Part shown: piece by piece, positions 37,321 to 46,327 of the stretch
Numbering within the stretch: position 1 is the stretch's first letter
Layout of the letters: each line of letters begins with the position of its first letter
DNA from: an uncultured Eubacteriales bacterium
GTDB taxonomy: Bacteria; Bacillota; Clostridia; Lachnospirales; Lachnospiraceae
Direction: 5' to 3'
Length of the DNA: 64,000 nucleotides
Assembly: GCA_900315015.1 (NCBI GenBank)
Contig: OMXJ01000009.1
Coordinates: 16,034-80,033, forward strand
Translations under genes and position numbers: made by a program
Notes under the pieces: generated by a model
Told to the model about the DNA's origin: nothing
The model's input: the letters and a program-made list of their open reading frames with translations, nothing else
Databases searched by the model: none

Positions 37321-38037
37321 ATGGACGGAAATGATTTTTATAGTAACAACGGAGCAAATAATAGTTACTCAGACAATCCAGGAGTAAATGAAAATGCATA
37401 TAGTCACGTAAGAGGAAATGGTTATGGCGACTATGCAGGCACAGGAAATAGAAATTATGATGATTACGGAGGAGCAGAAAATGCCTTCTCGACCCAAAGT
37501 AACTTAAGCCAGGGCGTAGGCATGGGAGCCTTCGGAAGCGGCATGGGCGGAGGAACAAACCATTATGGAGCAGGTGCCTTCGGAAAGCAGGTTAATGGAG
37601 TAGCATCAGAGAGCTTTGACAACTCTGAATTTGAAAGCGTAGAGCAGGCAAAAAAGAGCCGTAGACATGCGACAGATACTTATGGAACCGCACCACAGGA
37701 GTCTGCATATAAAAGAAATGTTACCTATACCAGAAATCAGTATGGAAATGTAGTAGCAAGCGATGAAGTGGATAATTATGCAGACTTAGATGGAAGGACC
37801 TATGAAAGCATTGGACAGGACTTTTCAGATTCAGAAGAAACAGATCCATGGCAGGTAAACGGCGGACCATCAGGCCCTATAGATGCAACTGAGATGGAAA
37901 AGTCAAATAAGACTCGTCCGGATATTAATGTAGATGCCAGACGCAAAAGCAATAGCAGCGGCATAATATTTACCATAATAGGAATTACAATAGCCCTATT
38001 AGCAGTAGCTGCAGTACTGTCCTTTGTGCTGAAGTAA
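37321..38037 (+). CDS. Low-complexity protein with C-terminal membrane anchor
   Basis: 238 residues of unknown function. About 210 residues are rich in Gly, Asn, Tyr, Ser and Asp (for example GNGYGDYAGTGNRNYDDYGG) and look disordered. A basic patch (DARRKSNSSG) precedes a single hydrophobic helix at the very end (IIFTIIGITIALLAVAAVLSFVL). This makes it a tail-anchored protein with its long N-terminal part in the cytoplasm. GGAGG at 37307-37311 fits ATG 37321 (9 nt) better than ATG 37315 (3 nt). It has no recognisable catalytic motif. Neighbours (rsmA-HAD, aspS) do not suggest a role. Confidence 0.7.
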   Translation: MDGNDFYSNNGANNSYSDNPGVNENAYSHVRGNGYGDYAGTGNRNYDDYGGAENAFSTQSNLSQGVGMGAFGSGMGGGTNHYGAGAFGKQVNGVASESFDNSEFESVEQAKKSRRHATDTYGTAPQESAYKRNVTYTRNQYGNVVASDEVDNYADLDGRTYESIGQDFSDSEETDPWQVNGGPSGPIDATEMEKSNKTRPDINVDARRKSNSSGIIFTIIGITIALLAVAAVLSFVLK

Positions 38038-38045
38038 AAAATAAG

Positions 38046-38074
38046 TTTACAACAAATTAAAAGTGTGATAGAAT
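38046..38074 (+). promoter_or_regulatory. Promoter of aspS
   Basis: TTTACA (38046-38051), 17 bp, TAGAAT (38069-38074). Confidence 0.7.
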
Positions 38075-38130
38075 GAAATTTAGTTTGTTAAAAGGCGAAT
38101 GAAGAAAAGCCTTGAAATTGGAGGATAAAA

Positions 38131-39471
38131 ATGGACACAGTTAAGTTTGAAGACGTTAAGGAGACAGGCCTTGAAGTACTTCCACCATCAACATCAGATG
38201 GAGAGGAAATAACCTTCCATGGCTCAATATATAGAATCAGAAAGATGAGCGATTTTGCATTTGTACTCATCCGTACAGCAAGAGAAATTGTACAGACAGT
38301 TTATGATAAGCCAGTAGCAGATGAGCATGGTCTCAATATCGATGATTATGCAGAAGGTGATATCGTAATCGTAAAGGGTGTTACAAAGCATGAAGAGCGT
38401 TCAAAGAGAGGCTATGATATCGTTCTTTACGGAATGGAGAAGCTTGGCGGCATTACAGGCGAGGCACCGCTTGTAATCAATAAGAAGCAGGTAGATACAT
38501 CTCTTTCACAGCTCCTTGATGTACGTTCATACTCACTTCGTAACCAGTACGAGCGTTCAATTTTCCTTATTCAGGAAGCAATTGCAAAGGCTTTCCGTGA
38601 GCATCTTCAGGCAGAAGGCTTTGTAGAAATCCATACACCAAAGATCGTATCAGGAAATGCAGAAGGCGGAGCAGAAGTATTCGACCTTAAGTATTTCGAT
38701 AAGGATGCCTTCCTTTCACAGAGCCCGCAGTTCTACAAGCAGGCAATGGTAGGTGTATTTGAAAGAGTATACGAGGTAGGCCCTGTATTCAGAGCAGAAA
38801 AGCATGATACAAGCCGTCACCTTAATGAATATACAGGTCTCGATTTCGAGATGGGCTTCATCAAGTCATATAAGGACATCATCAATATTGAAATGGGCTT
38901 CTTTAGACATATCAATGAGGTTCTTGAAAGAGATTATCCGGATGCCATCAAGGAACTTAACTTAAAGCTCCCTAATGTAGATGAATTTGCAGTAATCACC
39001 TTCACAGAGGCTAAGGAGCTTCTTAAGGAAAAGTGCAAGTATAATGTAAAGGCAGATGTTCATGACTTCGAGCCGGAAGAAGAGAAGAAGCTCTGCGAGT
39101 GGTTCAAGAAGAACAAGAAGATAGACTATGTATTCGTAACAGAATATCCATCAGATAAGCGTCCATTCTATGCAAAGGATGACGACACAAATCCAGGCTA
39201 TTCACTCTCTTTCGACTGCTTATTCAGAGGACTTGAAATCACAACAGGCGGACAGAGAATTAATGATTATAAAGAGCAGGTTGATAAGATGGTAGCAAGA
39301 GGAATGAATCCAGATGATTTTGAGGATTTCCTCCTTATCCACAAGACAGGAATGCCACCACACGGCGGACTTGGAATCGGTCTTGAGAGATTGACAGCAC
39401 AGCTTATCGGCTTTGATAATGTACGTAGATGCTGCTTATATCCACGTGATATCAACAGACTTCGTCCATAA
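38131..39471 (+). CDS. aspS: Archaeal-type aspartyl-tRNA synthetase, probably non-discriminating
   Basis: 446 residues, much shorter than bacterial AspRS (about 590) because the bacterial insertion domain is absent. N-terminal OB fold (about 25-110), then the class II core with TPKIVSGNAEGGAEVF, FLSQSPQFYKQ, motif 2 VFRAEKHDTSRHLNEYT and motif 3 GLGIGLERLTAQLIG. This is the archaeal/eukaryotic genre (AspS2) also found in Clostridia, where it commonly charges both tRNA-Asp and tRNA-Asn and relies on the GatCAB amidotransferase. AsnRS is the main alternative; the FLSQSPQ motif favours AspRS. No T-box is present. Codons are those of a well-expressed gene. Confidence 0.8.
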   Translation: MDTVKFEDVKETGLEVLPPSTSDGEEITFHGSIYRIRKMSDFAFVLIRTAREIVQTVYDKPVADEHGLNIDDYAEGDIVIVKGVTKHEERSKRGYDIVLYGMEKLGGITGEAPLVINKKQVDTSLSQLLDVRSYSLRNQYERSIFLIQEAIAKAFREHLQAEGFVEIHTPKIVSGNAEGGAEVFDLKYFDKDAFLSQSPQFYKQAMVGVFERVYEVGPVFRAEKHDTSRHLNEYTGLDFEMGFIKSYKDIINIEMGFFRHINEVLERDYPDAIKELNLKLPNVDEFAVITFTEAKELLKEKCKYNVKADVHDFEPEEEKKLCEWFKKNKKIDYVFVTEYPSDKRPFYAKDDDTNPGYSLSFDCLFRGLEITTGGQRINDYKEQVDKMVARGMNPDDFEDFLLIHKTGMPPHGGLGIGLERLTAQLIGFDNVRRCCLYPRDINRLRP

Positions 39472-39485
39472 TCGGAATTTCACAC

Positions 39486-39513
39486 TTGACAAAATTAAAA
39501 AAAGTGCTAGTAT
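39486..39513 (+). promoter_or_regulatory. Promoter of pheS-pheT
   Basis: TTGACA (39486-39491), 16 bp, TAGTAT (39508-39513). It starts only 15 bp after the aspS stop; transcription would begin near 39520, at the start of the T-box leader. Confidence 0.7.
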
Positions 39514-39519
39514 AAATAT

Positions 39520-39809
39520 TGTTACAAATATTGATAATAAAAAAGCAATGATGGTGTAGCTTAAAAAAGCATAGGATGCTTCAAATACCAAAAGAGATGG
39601 AGGGTCACCGGCTGAAAGCCTTCCTTGGCAATAAAGAATCCGACTTTCGCACCGTAGCTGCAATTCTGAAAATATGAAAGTAGGTTTTGCCGTGTTTAGA
39701 GCGTTAATCTTAAAAGAGCGTATGCTTAAATGGTAAGCATAAAGCAAGGTGGTACCGCGATATTAAATATTCGTCCCTGCATTCACGAAAGTGTCTGCAG
39801 GGACTTTTT
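39520..39809 (+). promoter_or_regulatory. T-box riboswitch of pheST, specifier codon TTC (Phe)
   Basis: The conserved T-box AAGGTGGTACCGCG is at 39746-39759, followed by the terminator GTCCCTGCA (39773-39781) / TGCAGGGAC (39796-39804) and TTTTT. The upstream stem I region (39590-39665) holds GACTTTCGCACC, in which TTC at 39646-39648 is the likely specifier codon. Uncharged tRNA-Phe would pair with it and with the T-box, form the antiterminator and turn on pheST. A minor uncertainty is the exact stem I fold. Confidence 0.92.
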
Positions 39810-39867
39810 GTATGAGAAAATAACCAGCAGAACACAAAAATACGCAAAAAAATATTTAGGAGGAATC

Positions 39868-40887
39868 ATGAAGGAACAACTTGAACAGCTTAAAGCCCAG
39901 GCCCTGAAGAAAATCGAAGAGTCAAAGGACCTCAATGCACTTAACGATGTACGTGTAAGCATTCTTGGAAAGAAGGGTGAGCTTACCAATATACTTAAGT
40001 CAATGAAGGATGTCGCAAAGGAAGACAGACCAAAGGTAGGAGCAATGGTAAACGACGTACGTGAAGCCATAGAAGAAAAGCTCCGCATCAGAAAGGAAGC
40101 TTTCGAGGCAGCAGTACTTGAAGTGAAGATGGCATCAGAAGCCATCGATGTAACACTTCCAGCAAAGAAGCAGGCAGAGGGCCATAACCATCCAAATACA
40201 GTAGCACTTAATGAATTAAAGAGAATATTCATCGGACTTGGCTACGAGGTAGTAGATGGACCAGAAATAGAGTACGATTACTACAACTTCGAGGCACTCA
40301 ACATTCCAGCAAATCATCCGGCAAAGGATGAACAGGATACCTTCTATATCACAGACAATATCCTTCTTCGTACACAGACCTCAAGTGTACAGGCAAGAAT
40401 CATGGAAAAGGGAAAGCCACCTATCAGAGTGGTATCACCAGGAAGAGTATTCCGTGCAGATGAAGTAGATGCAACCCATTCACCAAGCTTCCATCAGGTA
40501 GAAGGACTTGTTATCGACAAGAACATTACCTTCTCAGACCTTAAGGGAACACTTGCACAGTTCGCAAGAGACCTCTTCGGCGAGGATACAAAGGTAAAGT
40601 TCCGCCCACATCACTTCCCATTCACAGAGCCATCAGCAGAAATGGATGTAACCTGCTTTAAGTGTCATGGAAAGGGCTGCCGTTTCTGTAAGAATGAAGG
40701 CTGGATAGAAATCCTTGGTTGTGGAATGGTACATCCTAACGTACTTAGAATGAGCGGAATCGATCCAGAGGAATACACAGGATTTGCATTCGGTGTAGGA
40801 CTTGAGCGTATTGCGCTTCTTAAATATGAAATTGACGACATGAGACTTCTTTATGAAAACGATGCACGTTTCCTTAAGCAGTTCTAA
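39868..40887 (+). CDS. pheS: Phenylalanyl-tRNA synthetase alpha subunit
   Basis: 339 residues, starting MKEQLEQLKAQALKKIEES (coiled coil binding tRNA-Phe), class II core with HPAKDEQDTFYI, RTQTSSVQARIM, FRADEVDATHSPSFHQVEGL and motif 3 FGVGLERIALLKY. TTAGGAGG supports ATG 39868; the longer upstream frame lies within the T-box leader and is not real. Forms an alpha2-beta2 enzyme with PheT, encoded 48 bp downstream. Confidence 0.97.
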   Translation: MKEQLEQLKAQALKKIEESKDLNALNDVRVSILGKKGELTNILKSMKDVAKEDRPKVGAMVNDVREAIEEKLRIRKEAFEAAVLEVKMASEAIDVTLPAKKQAEGHNHPNTVALNELKRIFIGLGYEVVDGPEIEYDYYNFEALNIPANHPAKDEQDTFYITDNILLRTQTSSVQARIMEKGKPPIRVVSPGRVFRADEVDATHSPSFHQVEGLVIDKNITFSDLKGTLAQFARDLFGEDTKVKFRPHHFPFTEPSAEMDVTCFKCHGKGCRFCKNEGWIEILGCGMVHPNVLRMSGIDPEEYTGFAFGVGLERIALLKYEIDDMRLLYENDARFLKQF

Positions 40888-40935
40888 TCAAATAAAGAGT
40901 TAATTATTTACAAATAGTATGAAAAGGAGTTAATA

Positions 40936-43497
40936 ATGAATACACCATTATCGTGGATCAAGGCATATGTACCAGAGCTTGATTGCTCAGTAAAAGAATA
41001 CTGTGATGCAATGACACTTTCAGGAACAAAGGTAGAAAGTGCAGCACTTTTAGATAAAAATCTTTCAAAAATAGTAGTAGGAAAGGTGCTTAGCATAGAA
41101 AAGCATCCAAATGCAGATAAGCTTGTAGTAACTAAGGTTCAGATAGACAAGGAAGGAAATGCCATCCAGATTGTTACAGGAGCACCAAACATAAAGGTAG
41201 GCGATCTTGTACCAACAGTACTTGATGGCGGAAGAGTAGCAGGATTTCATGCAGCAGGAGAAGGAGCAGCACCAGCTGAAGGTTTTGAAATAAAGGCAGG
41301 AGAGCTACGCGGAGTTCCATCTTATGGAATGATGTGCTCAATCGAAGAGCTTGGCTCATCAAGAGATGTATATCCAGACGCACCGGCAGACGGAGTATAC
41401 ATTTTCTCAGATAACCCATCCTATGAAGGAATCCAGCCAGGAGACGACGCCATAGAGATACTTGGACTTAGAGATGCCCTCGTAGAATATGAGATTACCT
41501 CAAACAGAGTAGATTGCTACGGAGTAATCGGAATAGCACGTGAAGCAGCAGCAACCTTCAAAAAGCCATTCAATCCACCTGTAATACCAAAAACAGGAAC
41601 TAATGAGGATGTAAATGACTATGTAGCAGTAGATGTAAAGGCAGATGACCTTTGCACAAGATATATCGCCAGAGTAGTAAAGAATATAAAGATCGGTCCA
41701 TCACCGCTCTGGATGCAGCATTGTCTTCAGGCAGAGGGCATCAGACCAATCAACAATATCGTAGATATCACAAACTATGTAATGGAAGAATATGGTCAGC
41801 CAATGCATGCTTATGACCTTGACATGGTAGAGGGCGACGATACTCATGCTCATAAGATCGTAGTAAGAAGAGCAGATAAGGGCGAAAAGTTCACAACACT
41901 TGACGGCAAGGAATATGAGCTTGATGACAGAGCTCTTATGATCTGCGATGGAAAGAAGAGCATCGGACTTGCAGGAATCATGGGCGGACAGAACTCAATG
42001 ATCACTGACAATGTAAAGACAATGCTCTTTGAGGCAGCAACCTTTGATGGAACAAACATCCGTTTAACAGAAAGAAGAATCGGTATCCATACAGATGCAT
42101 CAGGAAAGTTCAATAAGGGACTTTGCCCGGATACAGCACTTGAGGCAATGAACCGTGCCTGCGCACTTGTAGAAGAGCTTGGAGCAGGTGAGGTAGTAGG
42201 AGGACTTGTAGATTCATACAAGAATCCATGGAAGGAGAAGCACCTTAAGTGGAGCTATGAAAGAACAAACAAGGTACTTGGAACAAATATCAGCAAGGAA
42301 GATATGATAAGCTACTTTAAGAATGAAGGACTTTCATATGACGAGGCAACAGGTGAGGTAATAGTACCAACATTCCGTCAGGATTTAAATGAACAGTGTG
42401 ACCTTGACGAGGAAGTAGCAAGATTCTTTGGTTATGCAAACATCCCAACAACACTTCCATCAGGAGCATCAATGTCAGGCGGACAGCCATTCAAGATGCG
42501 CATAGAGGATCTTTGCCGTGAAGTAGCAAGAAGTTATGGCTATTATGAGGCACAGACCTATTCCTTCGAGAGTAACAAGGTATTTGACAAGCTCTTATTA
42601 AAGGAAGATGATCCAAGGAGAAATGCAATCCAGATCAGAAATCCACTTGGACCAGAATTTGCAGCAATGCGTACACTTCCAGTAAATGGAATTTTAGCTT
42701 CACTTTCAACAAATTTCAATAGAAAGAATAAGAATGTAAAGCTTTTTGAAATTGCAAATATCTATCTTGCAAAGGCTCTTCCATTAACAGAGCTTCCAGA
42801 TGAGAGAAAGCAGCTTACGTTTGCATTCTACGGTGAGAACGAAAAGAATCAGGGCTTCTATGAAATGAAGGGTGTAGTAGAAGAAGTACTTGAGACATGC
42901 GGACTTATCGGAAAGAATGTAGGTAAGGTAGGCGGAGACGCTTATGTAGAAGGCTTAAATCAGAATGTAGGCGAGCTTGCAGCAAGTGCAAAGGGCGAGC
43001 TTTCATATGATGCAAATTCAGGAATAACCTTCCTTCACCCATACCGCCAGGCAAACATCGTATATGATGGACAGGTAATAGGTTACATCGGACAGGTTCA
43101 TCCACTTGTAGAAAAGAACTACGGAATAGGTGAGAGCACTTATATTGCAGTACTTGACCTTAAGGATGTGGTAGCTAGAGCATCACTTGATGTAAAGTAC
43201 ACACCTATCGTAAACCTTCCACTTGTAAATCGTGACATCAGCCTTGTAGTTAAGGAGAATGTAACCCATGCTCAGATCGAGTCAATAATCAGGGCAGCAG
43301 GCGGAGAGCACCTTGAGAACGTAGAGCTCTTTGATATCTATGTAGGAGAAAAAATCCAGAAGGGCTACAAGTCAATGGCTTACTCAATTTCATTCAGAGG
43401 CAAGGAAAAGACACTTACAGAGGATGAAATTACAGGAGCAATGAACAATGTAATTGAAGCGCTTGCAAAGAACGACATCGTACTTAGAACAGAATAG
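40936..43497 (+). CDS. pheT: Phenylalanyl-tRNA synthetase beta subunit
   Basis: 853 residues; longer than the usual 800. N-terminal MNTPLSWIKAYVPELD, EMAP-like tRNA-binding domain (HPNADKLVVTKVQID), B3/B4 editing domain, B5 domain, class-II-like core and a C-terminal anticodon-binding FDX-ACB domain (LPLVNRDISLVV to GAMNNVIEAL). AAAAGGAG precedes the start. Transcribed with pheS under T-box control. Confidence 0.97.
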   Translation: MNTPLSWIKAYVPELDCSVKEYCDAMTLSGTKVESAALLDKNLSKIVVGKVLSIEKHPNADKLVVTKVQIDKEGNAIQIVTGAPNIKVGDLVPTVLDGGRVAGFHAAGEGAAPAEGFEIKAGELRGVPSYGMMCSIEELGSSRDVYPDAPADGVYIFSDNPSYEGIQPGDDAIEILGLRDALVEYEITSNRVDCYGVIGIAREAAATFKKPFNPPVIPKTGTNEDVNDYVAVDVKADDLCTRYIARVVKNIKIGPSPLWMQHCLQAEGIRPINNIVDITNYVMEEYGQPMHAYDLDMVEGDDTHAHKIVVRRADKGEKFTTLDGKEYELDDRALMICDGKKSIGLAGIMGGQNSMITDNVKTMLFEAATFDGTNIRLTERRIGIHTDASGKFNKGLCPDTALEAMNRACALVEELGAGEVVGGLVDSYKNPWKEKHLKWSYERTNKVLGTNISKEDMISYFKNEGLSYDEATGEVIVPTFRQDLNEQCDLDEEVARFFGYANIPTTLPSGASMSGGQPFKMRIEDLCREVARSYGYYEAQTYSFESNKVFDKLLLKEDDPRRNAIQIRNPLGPEFAAMRTLPVNGILASLSTNFNRKNKNVKLFEIANIYLAKALPLTELPDERKQLTFAFYGENEKNQGFYEMKGVVEEVLETCGLIGKNVGKVGGDAYVEGLNQNVGELAASAKGELSYDANSGITFLHPYRQANIVYDGQVIGYIGQVHPLVEKNYGIGESTYIAVLDLKDVVARASLDVKYTPIVNLPLVNRDISLVVKENVTHAQIESIIRAAGGEHLENVELFDIYVGEKIQKGYKSMAYSISFRGKEKTLTEDEITGAMNNVIEALAKNDIVLRTE

Positions 43498-43573
43498 TGA
43501 ACTACCCAACGCCTAAAGGCAGTGGGCTTTTGTTAAATGGTTCACCGGACTGAGACAAAAACTAAAAGATAAA

Positions 43574-43618
43574 ATCCATACTAAGCTGATAAACAAAGGC
43601 TTGGTATGGATTATTTTT
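43574..43618 (+). terminator. Terminator after pheT
   Basis: ATCCATAC...AAGC (from 43574) pairs with GCTT...GTATGGAT (to 43611), followed by TATTTTTAT. A smaller hairpin (CCCA...GCCT/AGGC...TGGG, then CTTTTG) at about 43505-43531 lies nearer the stop codon. Confidence 0.8.
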
Positions 43619-43688
43619 ATGTTTGAAAAAAGCAAAAAATGCTTGACAATACCTAGCAATCGGCGATTTTTCGTGTTTTTATGAATGT

Positions 43689-43717
43689 TTGACTAAAAGA
43701 ATATTTTGTGCTATCAT
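43689..43717 (+). promoter_or_regulatory. Promoter of the helicase gene
   Basis: TTGACT (43689-43694), 17 bp, TATCAT (43712-43717). Confidence 0.75.
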
Positions 43718-43752
43718 AGGCAGAGAAAATATTGTAAAAGGTGGAAAAATAT

Positions 43753-45627
43753 ATGAGTTTGAATGCGTCGCAGCTTGCTGCAGTAGCGCACTTTAAGGGA
43801 CCGATGATGGTACTTGCCGGACCGGGGTCGGGAAAAACAACGGTAATAACAAAAAGAACCGAAGAATTGGTAAGAGAGCATAGAGTAAATCCGGAAAATA
43901 TACTGGTAGTAACCTTCACAAGAGAAGCCGCAAGGCAGATGGGAGAAAGGTTTGAATCAAATACCGGTGGAGATATATACGGAGTTACCTTTAGCACCTT
44001 CCATTCACTGTTCTATCACATAATAGCAGATGCCTTCAGGGGAAGCAAAATAGAAATAATAAGCGAAGAAGACCAGAGGACGCTTGTTACAAATCTGGTA
44101 AAGGAAATACTTCCGGAGGTCCAGGATGCAGCAGAAATGGCAGGAAGCGTAATAAGCGAAATAGGAATAGTAAAAAATGAAAGAATAGCCCTAAAGGACT
44201 ATAAGCCATCATGCACAGACATAAAGAAATTTAATGAGATTTATGTAAGATACCATAAAGAGCTAAGAGAAGCAGGACTAGCAGACTTCGACGATCTGCA
44301 GGCAGTATGCTTTAATCTATTGTCCACAAAGAAGGAAATACTAGAAAAGTGGAGAAATAAATACAAATTTATTCTGATAGACGAATTCCAGGACATAAAT
44401 AAAATTCAATATGACATAATGAAGCTCATAGCAGAGCCGCTAAATAACATCTTCATAGTAGGAGATGACGACCAGAGCATATATAGGTTCCGTGGAGCAA
44501 AGCCTGAAATAATGAAGCAGTTCAAAGAGGAACATGCGGACTGTAAAACAGTGCTGCTTGACACAAATTACAGATCAGGGGCAGAAATAGTAAATACTTC
44601 ATTAAAAGTAATCGGACATAACAGGAATAGATTTGATAAAAAGCTTTTAGCAAGCAATAACACGAAGATACCAGTACAGTTAATGGAGTTTCCGAATGTA
44701 AAAATGGAATATGAAAGCGTAATAAAGCTGATAAAGCTGGCCCATGAATGCGGGGAGAGATATTCAGAAACTGCAGTACTCTTTAGAACGGTAAATGGAA
44801 TAAGCTCGCTGATATATCAGCTTAGCAGAAATAATATACCTTATATAGTAAATGGAGCAATGCCAGACATGTTTGAACACTGGGTAGTGCAGGACCTTAT
44901 GTCCTATCTTAGGATGGCAGAGGGAGAGATGATTGTAGATGATTTTGTAAGGGTAATGAATAAGCCAAAGCGCTATATTTCAAGAGATGGCGCAAAGGCC
45001 GGAGAATATGTAAATGAAACGACAAAGCAGCATGAAATAAGCATGGAGCTCATAAAGCGCTATTATAGAATGAAGGATAAGCACTATATGATACGAAACC
45101 TGGATCAGCTTATAATAGACTTGAACTTTGTAAAAAGGTGCTCTTTGTTTGCAGGAATAATGTACATAAGAAACGGCGGAGGCTATGATTCATATCTTCG
45201 TGAATATGCAATGAAGCAGCATGTAGCCTATGAAGAACTTGTTCAGGTAGCAGATGAATTTGCAGATTATGCCAAGGACTATAACAGTCTGGAGGAACTA
45301 GAAGAGAGCATAAAAGAATATAAGGAAAATGCAAAAGAAAAAAAGAGGGAAAGCAGCAGAACTGACGGCGTCAGACTGATGACCTTCCACTCTTCAAAGG
45401 GTCTGGAATTCAAAAGATGCATTATAGTAAATGCAATCGAAACAATCACTCCGCATAAAAAGGCAGAAAGTGCCGAGGAGCTTGAAGAAGAACGCAGAAT
45501 GTTCTATGTTGCAATGACAAGAGCAAAGAATCAGCTGATAATAGATGTACCAGATGAATTCTTTGACAGGCAGCAAAGAATGTCGCGTTTTGTACGTGAA
45601 GCAGAGCTTACGCCGATGAATAGATGA
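43753..45627 (+). CDS. UvrD/Rep-family superfamily 1A DNA helicase, short form
   Basis: 624 residues. SF1A motifs are clear: Q motif LNASQLAAV, Walker A VLAGPGSGKTTVITKR, VVTFTREAARQM, FSTFHSLFYHI, Walker B ILIDEFQDINKIQ, VGDDDQSIYRFRGAKPE, VLDTNYRSG-like LDTNYRSGAE, MTFHSSKGLEFKRC and FYVAMTRAKNQL. It is about 100 residues shorter than PcrA, with a reduced 1B/2B region and no C-terminal tail, so it is probably not the main PcrA but an accessory helicase. AAGGTGG precedes ATG 43753. Its stop codon directly abuts the stop of the convergent DUF1292 gene. Confidence 0.88.
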   Translation: MSLNASQLAAVAHFKGPMMVLAGPGSGKTTVITKRTEELVREHRVNPENILVVTFTREAARQMGERFESNTGGDIYGVTFSTFHSLFYHIIADAFRGSKIEIISEEDQRTLVTNLVKEILPEVQDAAEMAGSVISEIGIVKNERIALKDYKPSCTDIKKFNEIYVRYHKELREAGLADFDDLQAVCFNLLSTKKEILEKWRNKYKFILIDEFQDINKIQYDIMKLIAEPLNNIFIVGDDDQSIYRFRGAKPEIMKQFKEEHADCKTVLLDTNYRSGAEIVNTSLKVIGHNRNRFDKKLLASNNTKIPVQLMEFPNVKMEYESVIKLIKLAHECGERYSETAVLFRTVNGISSLIYQLSRNNIPYIVNGAMPDMFEHWVVQDLMSYLRMAEGEMIVDDFVRVMNKPKRYISRDGAKAGEYVNETTKQHEISMELIKRYYRMKDKHYMIRNLDQLIIDLNFVKRCSLFAGIMYIRNGGGYDSYLREYAMKQHVAYEELVQVADEFADYAKDYNSLEELEESIKEYKENAKEKKRESSRTDGVRLMTFHSSKGLEFKRCIIVNAIETITPHKKAESAEELEEERRMFYVAMTRAKNQLIIDVPDEFFDRQQRMSRFVREAELTPMNR

Positions 45628-46071
45628 TTATTCATCATCAAGGCTGTTAGCCCAGTTGGTATAAGCCTTAGCAGCGGCATCGTAATCATCATCTGATTCA
45701 ATAGGGATGATTTCGATGTCCTTGCTGTTTTTTGCATCTCTATATTCGTAAAGCCAAACAGTAGGCTCCTTGCCGTCAGGAAGTTCGGTAGGAAGAAGCG
45801 CGATGAAATTCTTGAGGGTGCCTTTTACCTTAACTGCAAAGATATTAAGAACCTCACACTCAACCACACTGTCATCATCGAGAGTAAGAGTAACTGTATC
45901 GCTAGCAGCATCAAGATCAGTGCTGCTAGTAGCATCAAGATCAGTGCTGCTAGTAGCAGCAAGATCAGTGCCGCTAGTAGCAGCAAGATCAGTGCCGCTA
46001 GTAGCATCAAGATTAGTGCCGCTAAAATCTAAATAGTAATTCTTAGGATCTGAATCGTTATTTTTGTACAT
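45628..46071 (-). CDS. DUF1292 family protein with N-terminal octapeptide repeats
   Basis: 147 residues. The C-terminal part (about 55-147: VTLTLDDDSVVECEVLNIFAV, FIALLP, VWLYEYRD) is a DUF1292 domain, a small acidic domain of unknown function common in Firmicutes. The N-terminal part has about five copies of an 8-residue unit such as SGTDLAAT (24-bp DNA repeat, 45897-46020), Ser/Thr/Asp/Ala-rich and unlike the usual family members. Its stop directly abuts that of the helicase gene (no spacer). Confidence 0.85.
   Translation of the reverse strand: MYKNNDSDPKNYYLDFSGTNLDATSGTDLAATSGTDLAATSSTDLDATSSTDLDAASDTVTLTLDDDSVVECEVLNIFAVKVKGTLKNFIALLPTELPDGKEPTVWLYEYRDAKNSKDIEIIPIESDDDYDAAAKAYTNWANSLDDE
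45897..46020 (-). repeat. 24-bp coding tandem repeat (about 5 copies)
   Basis: Copies encode SGTNLDAT, SGTDLAAT (twice), SSTDLDAT and SSTDLDAA. The unit preserves the frame. Some copies are identical, suggesting recent expansion. Confidence 0.9.
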
Positions 46072-46236
46072 TTTGGTCTCCGTTCTTTAGATTGTAGAAT
46101 ATTAATAGTTAATCGATAAATATTTATCAATTGACCTGATAAAGCAGATCATCTATTTTTAATAGAGTAACTTAGATAATTATATAGAATAATCAAACTA
46201 AAATCAAGATGCAGGTTGCTTTTTTGGAAAAAAATC

Positions 46237-46265
46237 TTGCCTCAAAATGGTAAATATGATATAAT
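46237..46265 (+). promoter_or_regulatory. Promoter of rel
   Basis: TTGCCT (46237-46242), 17 bp, TATAAT (46260-46265); 63 bp before the rel start. Confidence 0.75.
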
Positions 46266-46327
46266 AACTATTTATATAAATAGGAAGAAAAGCATAGGCG
46301 AGTGGCAATTGGTATGGAGGTAGAGAT

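Noticed and set aside
39730..39867. N-terminal extension of PheS
   Set aside because: It lies in the T-box and terminator; TTAGGAGG marks ATG 39868.
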